Shown here: piece by piece, positions 1 through 8,958 of the stretch
How positions within the stretch are numbered: the stretch's first letter is position 1
How the letters are laid out: each line of letters starts with the position of its first letter
Source of the DNA: Ktedonosporobacter rubrisoli
GTDB taxonomy: Bacteria; Chloroflexota; Ktedonobacteria; Ktedonobacterales; Ktedonobacteraceae
Direction of reading: 5' to 3'
DNA: 64,000 bases
Assembly (NCBI RefSeq): GCF_004208415.1
Contig: NZ_CP035758.1
Coordinates: forward strand, 7,068,001 to 7,132,000
Notes under the pieces: generated by a model
Told to the model about the DNA's origin: nothing
Databases searched by the model: none
What the model saw: only the letters and a program-made list of their open reading frames with translations
Translations under genes and position numbers: made by a program

Positions 1-397
1 CAGGCAGTACGGCCCGCGTGACGTTCAAGGGTCCAAAGACATTCGTCTCAAAGTGCTGGCGTACTTCGGCAGCGCTGGCTTCCTCGACTGCGCCAAAGAG
101 GCCAAAGCCAGCATTGTTGACAAGGACATCAATTCGCCCAAAGGTTTTCATGGCCTGAGCAACTGCTGCTTTACTCTGTTCCTCGCTCATGATATCCAAT
201 TGTGCGGTCAGCAGGCGATTAGGATAGAGAAGTGTGAGGTCCTCCAGTTGTTCCGGGTGACGCGCGGTTGCTACCAGGCGATCCCCGTGGGCCAGAACCG
301 CTTCAGCTAAGGCCCTCCCCAGGCCGCTGCTACTTCCTGTAAGAAACCAGACGCGGGAGGATGAGGTATCTTTTGTGGGCACATATGTCTGAGACAT
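1..397 (-). CDS. SDR-family NAD(P)-dependent oxidoreductase (3' end cut by window)
   Basis: Reading the minus strand from an ATG at 397 gives 132 residues that run off the window edge. Near the N-terminus is the Rossmann glycine motif TGSSSGLG (about residues 20-27), followed by the classic NNAG motif after a VLV strand (about residues 96-99). Both are hallmarks of short-chain dehydrogenases, which reduce or oxidise carbonyl or alcohol groups with NAD(P)H in the cytoplasm. The catalytic YxxxK lies outside the window, so the substrate class cannot be judged. It sits 51 bases downstream of a TetR regulator on the same strand, so the two are probably co-transcribed and the regulator probably controls it. 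Confidence 0.85.
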   Translation of the reverse strand, partial: MSQTYVPTKDTSSSRVWFLTGSSSGLGRALAEAVLAHGDRLVATARHPEQLEDLTLLYPNRLLTAQLDIMSEEQSKAAVAQAMKTFGRIDVLVNNAGFGLFGAVEEASAAEVRQHFETNVFGPLNVTRAVLP

Positions 398-448
398 AGA
401 TGATTCCTTTCTCTTTATATGGTGATGTCTTTGGCTTTGAGGAGATCG

Positions 449-1171
449 CTAGCGCTTCGTAATTGACACGCCCATCGCTTTAAGGATGCTGAGAACTTCA
501 AAACGATACAAAGCCTCTGGCTCCTTGATGATCTGGAAACGCTCGCCGATCTCTAGCATGATCAGGCCATGTAAACGGCTCCAAATGAGAAACATTGTAT
601 GCAGCAGTTCCACCGGTAGATCGCTCAGATCCATAGCGCTCTGCAAGGCTATACGGCTATCCTCTAATAGGGCCTCTATCTCGGCCGGAATCGGCTGATA
701 CTCAGGCAATGGCTGTAGGAAGCCTTGTCGCCAGGCAGCAAAGAGCACAGATCCGAGTAACGCTGGAACCTGTAAGGAAGCCTCTTGAGTGATCCGTTGC
801 ACAACATGCTGCTCTGGAATAGCAGCCCCAAAGATCAAGGCGAAATCCACAGGATGCGCAATGGCCCACTGACGATAGGCCAGGAGCATCGAGAGGAGGC
901 GTTCCCCATAGGCATCTGCTGGCACTTCAGCGCTTGCTTTCTGGATGCTTTGGGCAAAATCGTTATAGGCATCGATGATGAGTTCGCTGATCAGGGCATC
1001 GCGATTCTCAAAATAGCGATAGATAGCCTGTGGAGTAAAGCCCATCTGTTTAGCAATGGAACGCAAGGTTAGTGCGCTAATTCCTTGCGCTGTAATCTGT
1101 TGATGAGCGACTTGCTTGATCTCCAAACTAACAGCAGCCCGCAAGCGCTCACGTCTCGATGTTTCCATCAT
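449..1171 (-). CDS. TetR/AcrR-family transcriptional regulator
   Basis: A 240-residue protein with an N-terminal TetR helix-turn-helix (about residues 12-57, with the typical TLRSIAKQMGFTPQAIYRYFENRDAL-like pattern, here seen in two parts: LRSIAKQMG and AIYRYFENRDAL). The C-terminal part has the RQWAIAHPVDFALIFG-type segment of WHG-domain TetR proteins, which binds an unknown ligand. Two ATG codons are adjacent. The second, at 1168, is better spaced (6 bases) from the AAGGA ribosome binding site. The upstream region holds a perfect inverted repeat (1200-1216) that could be its operator. It precedes an SDR gene on the same strand and probably represses itself and that gene. Confidence 0.9.
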   Translation of the reverse strand: MMETSRRERLRAAVSLEIKQVAHQQITAQGISALTLRSIAKQMGFTPQAIYRYFENRDALISELIIDAYNDFAQSIQKASAEVPADAYGERLLSMLLAYRQWAIAHPVDFALIFGAAIPEQHVVQRITQEASLQVPALLGSVLFAAWRQGFLQPLPEYQPIPAEIEALLEDSRIALQSAMDLSDLPVELLHTMFLIWSRLHGLIMLEIGERFQIIKEPEALYRFEVLSILKAMGVSITKR

Positions 1172-1199
1172 CTTTCCTTGTATTGTTCCGTATCGATTC

Positions 1200-1216
1200 A
1201 GTTACCCTGCGTAACT
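1200..1216. promoter_or_regulatory. Inverted repeat, candidate TetR operator
   Basis: AGTTAC-CCTGC-GTAACT is a perfect 6-bp inverted repeat with a 5-base spacer, 29 bases upstream of the TetR start. TetR proteins commonly bind such dyads in their own promoters. Assignment to this regulator is inference from position only. Confidence 0.45.
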
Positions 1217-1424
1217 ATAGTGAATATAGTAAACTAACTTCGCAGGCATGTCAAGGGCTACCCGCCTGTTTGTTCACCTTGGATCTACACCTGCAATATC
1301 TTCTGCTCTTCCCTTTCTAATGTTTTGTCAAGCAGAGATCGACCGGTGCCCCACCTGCGACGTCACGCGAACCTTGACAGACCACTGCTAGGAAAGTCGG
1401 AGCCTGCAGGCGTCCCAGCAGCGA

Positions 1425-1474
1425 CAAGTGTGCGCAAACACACTTGCCCTGCCAGAAACTTGCTCTGACAGGGC
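1425..1474 (-). terminator. Tandem hairpins downstream of the phosphotransferase gene
   Basis: Two adjacent stem-loops lie just past the stop of the minus-strand gene ending at 1500. One has a 10-bp stem with one wobble pair (1446-1455 with 1465-1474) and the other is a perfect 8-bp stem (1425-1432 with 1439-1446). They share base 1446 and no strong T-run follows. Termination is likely but not certain. The rest of 1172-1499 shows no gene. Confidence 0.5.
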
Positions 1475-1499
1475 TATTTGCTACTCTAAGCCTTTGTGA

Positions 1500-2420
1500 T
1501 TAGATGCGCATGTTCGCCAGCAGTTCGGCGCAGGCTAGCGCTTCTCTATCCCCTTCGTGCAGCTCGCCAAAGTCTTCTATGCCCCACCACGCGGAGAGGA
1601 CGGCTTGCGCTATGCCCCAATCGCGTATGCGTTCCCGCTCCATGCCCAGTTCAGCGGCTAACTGGTCAACGCGGCGCGCCATGCTTCGCCCGGGACGCCC
1701 AGAGGTAAATACGCGCGCCAACTTATTGCGCAACTGCGCTCCCGTTTCGTAGGCCGGCTCACCGACGAGACCTTTTGGGTCAATGGCTAGCCAGGGCTGG
1801 CGTGTGGCCGCCAGAATATTTTCGTGATGCAAGTCGCCATGCAGCAGAGCGGGTTCTGCCATCGAGGCGCTTAACTCGCGAAAGAGCGTTTCGGCCCTGC
1901 TCAATAAAGCTGGCTCGAAGGGACCGCTTCCACCAGAGAAACGCTTGCGAAGCCGCACGAAACCCTTTCCCCAATCCTGGACTGTAGGAAAATTGTGCGG
2001 ACCTGAGATTGGTCGCCAGATCTGTCGCATCACAGAGGCGGCAATTGAGGTCTCCAGCTCATCATTTTCCAGAGAACTCAGCAAAGTGCCAGGAACGAGC
2101 CTTTCCAGAAGCATGGTTTCCATTTCCTGATCATAGGCGAGCAACCGCGCGCAACCCTGACCGTTAATGAGCTCCAGTGCCTCTTCCTGCTGCCTGAATT
2201 CGCCCTCTGGTGTGCAGACTTTCACAATCACCGGCGTTCCATCTCTGCGCCTGGCCGGAGCCACATAATTATATGACAGCGCAAACGGCGGCTCGATGCT
2301 AAGTTCCCAGCGTCGCTCACATTCCGTCAGAATAGCGGGCAGACGCTTGAGCCAGAGGGGCCCTTGCTCCCCAAGCAAGACGATCATTCTTTGCGCAAAT
2401 TCCGTGGGGATATCAAACAT
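1500..2420 (-). CDS. APH(6)/hydroxyurea-type aminoglycoside phosphotransferase
   Basis: A 306-residue protein with the kinase-like fold of streptomycin 6-phosphotransferases. It shows the N-terminal SYNYVAPARRRDG region and the VIVKVCTPEGE strand carrying the ATP-binding lysine. The catalytic loop HGDLHHENIL (about residues 194-203) supplies the Asp base and Asn metal ligand, and the AIDPKGLVGEP motif is diagnostic of the APH(6)/hydroxyurea phosphotransferase family (PF04655). These cytosolic enzymes phosphorylate streptomycin or related small molecules. Environmental members often have unknown substrates, so resistance is not established. A GGAGA ribosome binding site precedes the ATG at 2420. 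It appears monocistronic. Confidence 0.88.
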   Translation of the reverse strand: MFDIPTEFAQRMIVLLGEQGPLWLKRLPAILTECERRWELSIEPPFALSYNYVAPARRRDGTPVIVKVCTPEGEFRQQEEALELINGQGCARLLAYDQEMETMLLERLVPGTLLSSLENDELETSIAASVMRQIWRPISGPHNFPTVQDWGKGFVRLRKRFSGGSGPFEPALLSRAETLFRELSASMAEPALLHGDLHHENILAATRQPWLAIDPKGLVGEPAYETGAQLRNKLARVFTSGRPGRSMARRVDQLAAELGMERERIRDWGIAQAVLSAWWGIEDFGELHEGDREALACAELLANMRI

Positions 2421-2950
2421 ATATAATCTGTCTCCATCTACTTGTCGTAATTTCTCAAGATTTGTTTTGCCTTCAGATCATTAGGGAAAATGCTTATCAA
2501 GTGGGTGGAGAGCGGGCAGAGTAGATAAGAGGACATGAAGAAAAGAGTATCCAGGCAAAAGCTATGGATCTATGGGCAAGGCAATATTGTATGGGAGCAG
2601 CGGCACTTAAGTACCAGCACGGTGAGGCAACGTTTCAGCGTCAATAATGCATAGACATAGCAATCTCCTGGCAAGCTATTCAATCATCACGAGGCAGTTC
2701 AGCGCCTCTTGCTCTATGATAGCGTATACAAAGAGAGCATGTCAAAGCGGGCCCGCTACCCAGTGACGAGAACATGCGCAGGTGAACACATAGACATCGA
2801 TAATTTGAAAGGCGCGCTATGCTGGGAAGAGAAGCATGCATCTCATTATTACGATGGATGGCGAGGCACGGCTAAAAGCTTTCTCCCCGAGATGCATGCG
2901 CTTCTAATACTTGCCTGGCATTCGGTCAAAGGTCCTTTCTCTTTCTTCAG
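2421..2950. other. 530-bp intergenic region without a convincing gene
   Basis: The region separates two minus-strand genes. A short hairpin with GAGGC/GCCTC arms lies near 2690-2710. An 81-codon plus-strand frame (2709-2954) lacks a ribosome binding site and family resemblance. A promoter for the phosphotransferase is expected near 2430-2480 but no clear consensus stands out. Confidence 0.4.
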
Positions 2951-2986
2951 TTAAAACAACAGGCCTGCTCTAACCAGCAGGCCTGT
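2951..2986 (-). terminator. Rho-independent terminator of ilvE
   Basis: A perfect 10-bp stem (ACAGGCCTGC, 2959-2968, with GCAGGCCTGT, 2977-2986) and an 8-base loop, followed on the minus strand by TGTTTTAAC. It sits 30 bases past the ilvE stop. Confidence 0.85.
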
Positions 2987-3016
2987 CCAGTTTTGTGAGC
3001 TATTTTGTTTAAGAAA

Positions 3017-3955
3017 TTAGGAATGCTGAGTTACTTCTGCATAGACAGGAGTGCACCAGTCTTTGTAGTCTGCGTGCTTGCCGCGTACGACGTCAAAATA
3101 GAGCTCCTGCAATTTTTTGCCGAGCTGGCCTACTTTGCCATCACCAACCGGGCGATGATCAACGCTTACCACAGGGGCGATCTGCGCACCAGTACCACAG
3201 AGGAAAATCTCGTCAGCCGTATACAGCTCGGTGCGGTCAATCTGTCGCTCGCGGGTTACATATCCCAGTTCACGCTGAGCTAGCTTCATAATCGTATCGC
3301 GCGTGATACCTAGCAAGATATTCTCGCTGGGAGCCGGCGTAACCAGTTCACCATTAATGAGCAGGAAGATATTTTCTGCACTGCCTTCGGAGACATGGCC
3401 CTCGTTAGTGAGCATAATTGCTTCGTCAAAGCCGTTCTGGGCAGCCTCGCTCTTGGCAAAGGCCGAATTGACATAGGCGCCACAGACCTTGGCTCGGGCA
3501 GGAATAGCATTATCGTCGATACGCCGCCAGGAAGAGACGCCACAGCGCAGTCCGGAGATCTCGACATAATTGCCCATTGGCTCCGACGTCAGGATAAAAT
3601 CATCCTGGAGATCGTGCAAGCGGACCCCAATAACCTGGCTACCCTTGTAAGCCACGGGGCGCAAGTAAACATCCTCGCGCTGATTATTGCGGCGCACCAG
3701 CTCAGCACTGATCTCAACCAACTGCTCAAGCGTATAGGGAAGATCAATCTGCAGGATCTTACACGAGCGAAGCAGACGCTCGTAATGCTCGCGCAGACGG
3801 AACAGATAGACCTGCTGATCCTCTTCGTTCCAGTAGCCGCGAATGCCCTCAAAGCATCCTGTACCATAGGCAAACCCATGCGTACGAACAGAGATAACCC
3901 CACGCTCAGAAGGTATGAACTCGCCGTTCATAAAAATTTCTTGTGCATTCGTCAT
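3017..3955 (-). CDS. ilvE: Branched-chain amino acid aminotransferase
   Basis: A fold-type IV PLP enzyme that interconverts Leu/Ile/Val and their 2-oxo acids with 2-oxoglutarate/glutamate. The frame is open to 4087, but the family-like start is the ATG at 3955 (MTNAQEIFMNGEFIP), giving 312 residues against about 308 in E. coli. Visible motifs are FAYGTGCFEGIRGY near residues 28-41, the PLP-binding Lys at about residue 156 in ARAKVCGAY, and the EGSAENIFL motif that contacts the cofactor phosphate. The ribosome binding site directly upstream is weak; an AGGAGG lies about 40 bases upstream but has no in-frame start. It follows the arginase gene by 128 bases on the same strand. Confidence 0.93.
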   Translation of the reverse strand: MTNAQEIFMNGEFIPSERGVISVRTHGFAYGTGCFEGIRGYWNEEDQQVYLFRLREHYERLLRSCKILQIDLPYTLEQLVEISAELVRRNNQREDVYLRPVAYKGSQVIGVRLHDLQDDFILTSEPMGNYVEISGLRCGVSSWRRIDDNAIPARAKVCGAYVNSAFAKSEAAQNGFDEAIMLTNEGHVSEGSAENIFLLINGELVTPAPSENILLGITRDTIMKLAQRELGYVTRERQIDRTELYTADEIFLCGTGAQIAPVVSVDHRPVGDGKVGQLGKKLQELYFDVVRGKHADYKDWCTPVYAEVTQHS

Positions 3956-4083
3956 CTTTTGTGATGATAAGCGGCACCGTTGCCCCTTACCTTTTCCTCC
4001 TTCTCTTGATCTTCTGGTGCTATGCTCTAACAGACGTACGAGGTTAACACGAGAAACAGGCAGACAGACCGCACTGTCTATGC

Positions 4084-4977
4084 TCACAAAATCTTTTTGC
4101 CAAGTGCTGAAAGAACGAGTTCAACAGCGAGCCGGGCAGTTGCATTCTCGCGATCCAGGATAGCATTAACCTCAACGACATCCATAGAAACAAGTTGATG
4201 AGTGGACGCGACCATTTCCATGACCAGGTGGGCTTCCCGATAGCTCAATCCGCCGCGCACTGCTGTACCCACGCCTGGAGCTTCGCGAGGATCGAGAGCA
4301 TCCAGGTCAAGGCTAAGGTGAACAGGGTGATTGTCTCGTCCGGCAATAGCCACTGCCTGATGCATTATTTCGGAAATACCGCGCTCATCGATATCCGACA
4401 TAGTAAAGACATGAATATGATTATTGCGCAGCAAGTTTTGCTCGCCAGGATCGATGTCACGCGCGCCGACGATGACAATATCGCTGGTATTTAGTTTCGG
4501 GGACCATCCACCAACCTCAACAAGACGACCATCGCCAAGGCCCGCCAGAGCAGCCAGGATCATGCCATGAATATTACCAGAAGGGGTTGTCTCTCCTGTA
4601 TTAAAGTCGGTGTGCGCATCAACCCAAATCACACCCAGGGGCTGGTGTACACGGGCAACTCCACTAATCGAACCAAGGGCAATACTATGATCTCCCCCCA
4701 GGATGAGAGGAAATTCATTGGCCTGCAGGGCCTCGGTGACGAGCTGCGCAAGCTCTTCCGATACCTGAACAATCGGCTCAAGATACTTAAGTTGAGTATT
4801 ACCTACGGGGCGACTTTCGGGCTGCGGAACGTGGACATTTCCAATATCATTCACAGTATAGCCGAGGCGGCGCAGGTGTTCGCTCAGGCCGGCATAACGA
4901 ATAGCGCTTGGCCCTATATCGACTCCTCGTCGATCTGCGCCCAGGTCCATCGGCACGCCTATTACACGAATACGCAT
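4084..4977 (-). CDS. rocF: Arginase
   Basis: Hydrolyses L-arginine to ornithine and urea. The 297-residue form starting at ATG 4977 matches the usual arginase length. Binuclear manganese ligands are present in GGDHS (about 94-98), DAHTDFN (about 120-126) and SLDLDALDP (about 222-230), and the N-terminal PMDLGADRRGVDIGPSAIR signature is clear. The frame also allows a TTG start at 5010, but the promoter at 5028-5057 would then leave almost no leader. The ATG has AGAGG upstream and is preferred. Together with ilvE and the nearby glutamate dehydrogenase it points to use of amino acids as nitrogen sources. Confidence 0.93.
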   Translation of the reverse strand: MRIRVIGVPMDLGADRRGVDIGPSAIRYAGLSEHLRRLGYTVNDIGNVHVPQPESRPVGNTQLKYLEPIVQVSEELAQLVTEALQANEFPLILGGDHSIALGSISGVARVHQPLGVIWVDAHTDFNTGETTPSGNIHGMILAALAGLGDGRLVEVGGWSPKLNTSDIVIVGARDIDPGEQNLLRNNHIHVFTMSDIDERGISEIMHQAVAIAGRDNHPVHLSLDLDALDPREAPGVGTAVRGGLSYREAHLVMEMVASTHQLVSMDVVEVNAILDRENATARLAVELVLSALGKKIL

Positions 4978-5027
4978 AGTATGATAAACCTCTTGTTCGT
5001 CTTTGAACAACGTGATTTCTTCCTTTC

Positions 5028-5057
5028 ATTATAGTATTGTTACTATCTGTTTGTCCA
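5028..5057 (-). promoter_or_regulatory. Sigma-70-type promoter for arginase/ilvE
   Basis: On the minus strand TGGACA (5057-5052), an 18-base spacer and a perfect TATAAT (5033-5028). The predicted start near 5021 gives a leader of about 45 bases to the ATG at 4977. Confidence 0.6.
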
Positions 5058-5321
5058 CCGGCTTAGTTGTAATTTTAGGGCAGCAATAACCTCTTCTGGC
5101 CGCCTGGGCCGGCCAAAGGGCGAGAAAACCTGCCCGAGAACCAAACCCAAACAATCCTGCACTGGTACGTTGCTTTAGCCCGATATACTGTCCCAGATAA
5201 GTATTACATCTTTGTGACCTTTAGAAGCAAAGGAGCGTAGTTACATAGCAGGGAGTAAATATTTTATTCTTTCCCAAGATCAAGGAAAGCTGCGGATATT
5301 CTCAGCCGAGGGCGAACGAGA

Positions 5322-5350
5322 TTGAACTTTGCATGATTGTCAGATATACT
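5322..5350 (+). promoter_or_regulatory. Sigma-70-type promoter for the binding-protein gene
   Basis: TTGAAC (5322-5327), a 17-base spacer and TATACT (5345-5350). It lies about 165 bases ahead of the lipoprotein start at 5519. The remainder of 5058-5518 shows no other recognisable element. Confidence 0.55.
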
Positions 5351-5518
5351 GAACATTGGAGTGGAAGTAACGCTGACAATTCAGTCACCGATCCCGGTAA
5401 TAAGGGTGGGGGACTCTAGAGCGAAGGCATGACGAATGTTTATCGATGATCCGTGTAAAGATTGCTCTGCGTTAAGAATACTGCATTGGATATGGCAATA
5501 GAAAGCGAGGCACTCCCA

Positions 5519-7177
5519 ATGCAATTGCGTCGTTGCTTACCACGCCCATATTTCCCCGTCATATCTCTTATTTCTATTACATTGCTTTTACTCGCCGGCT
5601 GCAGCGGCTCTAATACAGCAACGGCGGGCAACAATACTGCAAGCAGCAGTAGCAAGTCTACCCCGGCCAGCAAGCAGGTGCTCACCTTCCCTAACGTCGG
5701 TACCACCGATATAGGCTTCCTCGACCCGGCTCAGGGTCCCGATGCCAATTCATTGCTGGCAGTCAATATGCTCTTTAGCGGCCTGGTTAGATCCGATATC
5801 AATCTCAATATCGTACCCGATCAAGCCACCTGGCAAATTTCGCCGGATGGTAAGACTTACACCTTTACGCTGAAGCCCGATATTTCTTTCTCAGACGGTA
5901 CGCACGTTACAGCCCAAACCTATATTTATACCTGGACGCGCGCGCTCCTGCCGGCCACCAATTCACCTGTGGCGAACTTCTTTGAAGGGGCCATTGCAGG
6001 CGCCAATGATGTCAGTAGCGGCAAGGCCAGGACGCTGGCCGGAGTCAAGGCCCTTGACGATCACACGCTTCAGGTCTCCTTGATCAAACCCACGCCATAC
6101 TTTCTGGAAGAGCTGGCTAATCCTATCTTCTTTCCCTTAAATCAGCAAGTCATCGAGCAATATGGAACTAAGAATTGGACGCAGCATGCTGCAGGGGCCG
6201 CGATAGGCACAGGACCCTGGATGATCAAGGATTGGGATCATAACGTCAAGATGGTCCTGGTACCTAATCCTCACTACTATGGGGCAAAGTCGAAGCTGAC
6301 AGAGATTAATATGACTTTTGTCAATGATAAGTCCACAGCGTTTAAGGCTTATCGCGCCGGACAATACGATTTTGTCTGGAACCTTGATGCTAGCGATCAA
6401 CCTGCGGCAAAAAGTATGCCTGGCTTTATACGCAAACCGCTTCTGCAAACAGATCTGCTATTTTTCGATAATACTAAGCCGCCGTTTAACAATACAGCGA
6501 TGCGCCAGGCTTTTGCCTACGCGACCGATAGAAATACTCTCGTACACTCTATTTTCAAGGATACCGTCATGCCGGCACCTACCATTATTCCGCCCGGTAT
6601 GCCAGGCTATCAGCCAAATTACGCAGGGCTGCCCTATAACCCATCCAAAGCCAAGGCGCTTCTGCTCTCGGTCTATCCGGATGTTACAAAAGTACCAACA
6701 ATCACTTTCTCTTATCCCAGCTCTCAGGTCTCGCCCGACGAGGCAAGCGCGTTGCAGCAAATGTGGCAAAGCGCGCTAGGTATTCAGGTGAAGATGCGCT
6801 CGGTAGAGCTAACAGCCTACAACGACGAGACGCTTAAGCACCAGGTACAATTTGGTTTCACGCAATGGGGCGCGGATTTCCCCGACCCCTTCGATTGGCT
6901 GGCCCTGAACCTATCTTCTACGGCGCCTAATAATAATGGCGAGTGGCACAATCAAGATTTTGACAAGTTGATTGCGCAGGCCGAAAAGGAGACAGGCGAT
7001 GCCCGTCTCGCCCTATATAATCAGGCGGAACAGATAGCAATTTCGGATGTGGGCTGGCTGCCCATTGACCACCAGGCGATTGCTGCCGTTATCCCGACAT
7101 GGGTCCATGGAGTAACCCTTAATGGCAATGGGCTTTACTTCGGCGATTGGTCCGAAGTGTATCTTTTACAGCGTTAG
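5519..7177 (+). CDS. ABC transporter substrate-binding lipoprotein, oligopeptide (SBP_bac_5) family
   Basis: A 552-residue extracytoplasmic binding protein of the OppA/DppA type. The N-terminus is a lipoprotein signal peptide ending in the lipobox LAGC (Cys28 acylated), followed by a Ser/Thr/Asn-rich linker. The body shows the family pattern: GTDIGFLDPAQG, FTLKPDISFSDGTHVTA, TGPWMIKDW, and FPDPFDWL near the C-terminus. ATG 5519 is preferred over upstream in-frame starts because it places the signal peptide correctly and has GCGAGG nine bases upstream. No permease or ATPase genes adjoin it, so it is an orphan component that must share a transporter encoded elsewhere. Peptide is the likeliest ligand, not shown. 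Confidence 0.88.
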   Translation: MQLRRCLPRPYFPVISLISITLLLLAGCSGSNTATAGNNTASSSSKSTPASKQVLTFPNVGTTDIGFLDPAQGPDANSLLAVNMLFSGLVRSDINLNIVPDQATWQISPDGKTYTFTLKPDISFSDGTHVTAQTYIYTWTRALLPATNSPVANFFEGAIAGANDVSSGKARTLAGVKALDDHTLQVSLIKPTPYFLEELANPIFFPLNQQVIEQYGTKNWTQHAAGAAIGTGPWMIKDWDHNVKMVLVPNPHYYGAKSKLTEINMTFVNDKSTAFKAYRAGQYDFVWNLDASDQPAAKSMPGFIRKPLLQTDLLFFDNTKPPFNNTAMRQAFAYATDRNTLVHSIFKDTVMPAPTIIPPGMPGYQPNYAGLPYNPSKAKALLLSVYPDVTKVPTITFSYPSSQVSPDEASALQQMWQSALGIQVKMRSVELTAYNDETLKHQVQFGFTQWGADFPDPFDWLALNLSSTAPNNNGEWHNQDFDKLIAQAEKETGDARLALYNQAEQIAISDVGWLPIDHQAIAAVIPTWVHGVTLNGNGLYFGDWSEVYLLQR

Positions 7178-7282
7178 AGACAAGAGAAGGAGGGCCTTCC
7201 TACCGCTTACTACGCGCGGTCAGGTTATTCTGATGCACCTGAAATATGGGAATGTAGTATATGGCTCGTCACACATAATCTC

Positions 7283-7311
7283 TTGTAGTTACCCTGCTCA
7301 AGTGCTATACT
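7283..7311 (+). promoter_or_regulatory. Promoter upstream of glutamate dehydrogenase
   Basis: TTGTAG (7283-7288), a 17-base spacer, then TGC-TATACT with the -10 at 7306-7311 and an extended TG. Predicted start near A7318, immediately before the hairpin at 7325-7350. Confidence 0.65.
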
Positions 7312-7324
7312 GTGAGCAGGCCTG

Positions 7325-7350
7325 GCCCGCCCATCTTCGGGTGGGCTTTT
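7325..7350 (+). terminator. Terminator-like hairpin in the gdhA leader
   Basis: GCCCGCCC (7325-7332), loop ATCTTC, GGGTGGGC (7339-7346), then TTTT. It could end transcription from the upstream lipoprotein gene. It would also be transcribed within the first bases of the 7283-7311 promoter, so an attenuator or 5'-protecting hairpin is possible. Confidence 0.7.
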
Positions 7351-7483
7351 CCTATTGGAAAACTTGCGATTTGACAAGCAAGCTGGAGCAAAACGTGGAT
7401 ACGTTAAGCATTCGAAGCAACGATGCTTCTGTTGCAATGCAGCACGGTGGCCTGTGGTAGGCCAGCGCCAAGGAGGTTCTATA

Positions 7484-8737
7484 GTGGCTATTGATATTAT
7501 CAATCCATATGATGTGGCGGTTGCTCAATTTGATGACGCGGCGGAGCGTCTTGGGCTTTCGCAAGCGATGCGCGCCATTTTGCGTAAACCCAAACGTGAA
7601 CTAACAGTTAACTTTCCTGTACGTATGGATAACGGCGACGTAGAGATGTTCACCGGCTATAGGGTCCAGCATAATATCAACCGTGGTCCCGCCAAAGGTG
7701 GTATACGCTTCAGCCCTCAGGTTTCTCTTGATGAGGTACGGGCTTTAGCTATGTGGATGACCTGGAAATGCGCAGTCGTGGGCATCCCTTTTGGTGGGGC
7801 AAAAGGCGGAGTGATTTGCGATCCTCATAAAATGTCTCGTGCCGAACTTGAGCGCATGACGCGTCGCTATGCAACTGAAATTTCTATTCTTATCGGTCCT
7901 GATAGCGATATCCCAGCCCCTGATATGAATACTAATCCGCAGGTAATGGGCTGGATTATGGATACCTATTCTATGCATCGAGGCTATTCTATTCCCGCTG
8001 TTATTACTGGCAAACCTCTAGCTGTTGGTGGGAGCGAGGGGCGTCTGGAGGCTACGGCCCGCGGCGTCCAGGTTGTTACCCGCGCAGCCTTGCGCGATCT
8101 AGGGATGATACCCGAGGATTGCAAGGCTGTGATCCAGGGCTTTGGCAACGTTGGCAGCATTGCCGCGCGCCTAATCAAAGAGCTAGGCTGCAAAGTAGTG
8201 GGTTTAAGCGATATCTCGGGCGGTGTCTACAATCCAAAGGGTATCGATGTCTATACCGCACTGCGCTACTCGCGCGAGCACGGCAGCTTGCTTGGGCTAC
8301 CGGGCACAGAAACGGTGACCAATTCAGAGCTCCTGGAATTACCCTGCGATGTGCTGGTTCCTGCAGCTCTGGAAAACCAGCTCACCAAGCTCAACGCGAC
8401 ACGCATTAAGGCTCGCCTGGTTATTGAAGCGGCCAATGGTCCCACGACGCTAGAAGCTGATCACATCCTAAACGATCGCGGCATTACCGTGGTCCCCGAC
8501 ATTCTAGCCAACGCGGGCGGCGTTACCGTCAGCTATTTTGAATGGGTGCAAGATCTACAGCGCTTCTTCTGGGCAGAAGGAGAGATCAACGAGCGCCTTG
8601 AAAATATTATGCAGCGTTCTTATCAGGCGGTGCGCAGAAAATCCGAGGAGCAGCATGTTAATCTGCGCCTGGGAGCATATCTACTGGCCGTAGCGCGTGT
8701 AGCCGAAGCGACAGAGATTCGTGGCGTCTATCCGTAA
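7484..8737 (+). CDS. gdhA: Glu/Leu/Phe/Val dehydrogenase (glutamate dehydrogenase)
   Basis: Catalyses reversible oxidative deamination of glutamate to 2-oxoglutarate and ammonia with NAD(P). The GTG start at 7484 sits 7 bases after a perfect AGGAGG (7471-7476), giving 417 residues, normal for the family. Substrate-binding PAKGGIRF (69-76), catalytic lysine motif GGAKGGV (104-110), PAPDM (145-149) and the Rossmann motif GFGNVGS (219-225) are all present. It stands alone on the plus strand behind its own promoter and links amino acid nitrogen from the nearby aminotransferase and arginase to central carbon. Coenzyme preference was not deduced. Confidence 0.94.
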   Translation: MAIDIINPYDVAVAQFDDAAERLGLSQAMRAILRKPKRELTVNFPVRMDNGDVEMFTGYRVQHNINRGPAKGGIRFSPQVSLDEVRALAMWMTWKCAVVGIPFGGAKGGVICDPHKMSRAELERMTRRYATEISILIGPDSDIPAPDMNTNPQVMGWIMDTYSMHRGYSIPAVITGKPLAVGGSEGRLEATARGVQVVTRAALRDLGMIPEDCKAVIQGFGNVGSIAARLIKELGCKVVGLSDISGGVYNPKGIDVYTALRYSREHGSLLGLPGTETVTNSELLELPCDVLVPAALENQLTKLNATRIKARLVIEAANGPTTLEADHILNDRGITVVPDILANAGGVTVSYFEWVQDLQRFFWAEGEINERLENIMQRSYQAVRRKSEEQHVNLRLGAYLLAVARVAEATEIRGVYP

Positions 8738-8892
8738 GCACATGGATGCATGAACACCCTGCCGGCTTAATTTATATCAAATCAGGTTGAAAAGTGCTTA
8801 AAAGGGGGTCCAGAGGTCTCTCCTGGCGGAGCATGGGGTGTCCCCAAATAATCATCATTTCAATGGATTTGATAGCAGGCCGAAGGATACTG

Positions 8893-8947
8893 AAAAAACG
8901 CAGGTAGCTGTATCTTGCTAGTTCTTCAGGATGCAGCTACCTACGTT
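8893..8947 (-). terminator. Rho-independent terminator of hemW-recJ
   Basis: A 13-bp stem with one wobble pair (8902-8914 with 8930-8942), 15-base loop, followed on the minus strand by a run of six T (8898-8893). Directly downstream of the recJ stop. Upstream at 8797-8860 is a GGGGT-GTCCCC-type small palindrome resembling other intergenic repeats in the window. Confidence 0.88.
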
Positions 8948-8958
8948 TCTTGCAGCCT

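Noticed and set aside
2709..2954. 81-codon frame
   Set aside because: No ribosome binding site, no family resemblance, overlaps a terminator region.
3956..4087. Longer ilvE start
   Set aside because: The added 44 residues match no aminotransferase and have no ribosome binding site.
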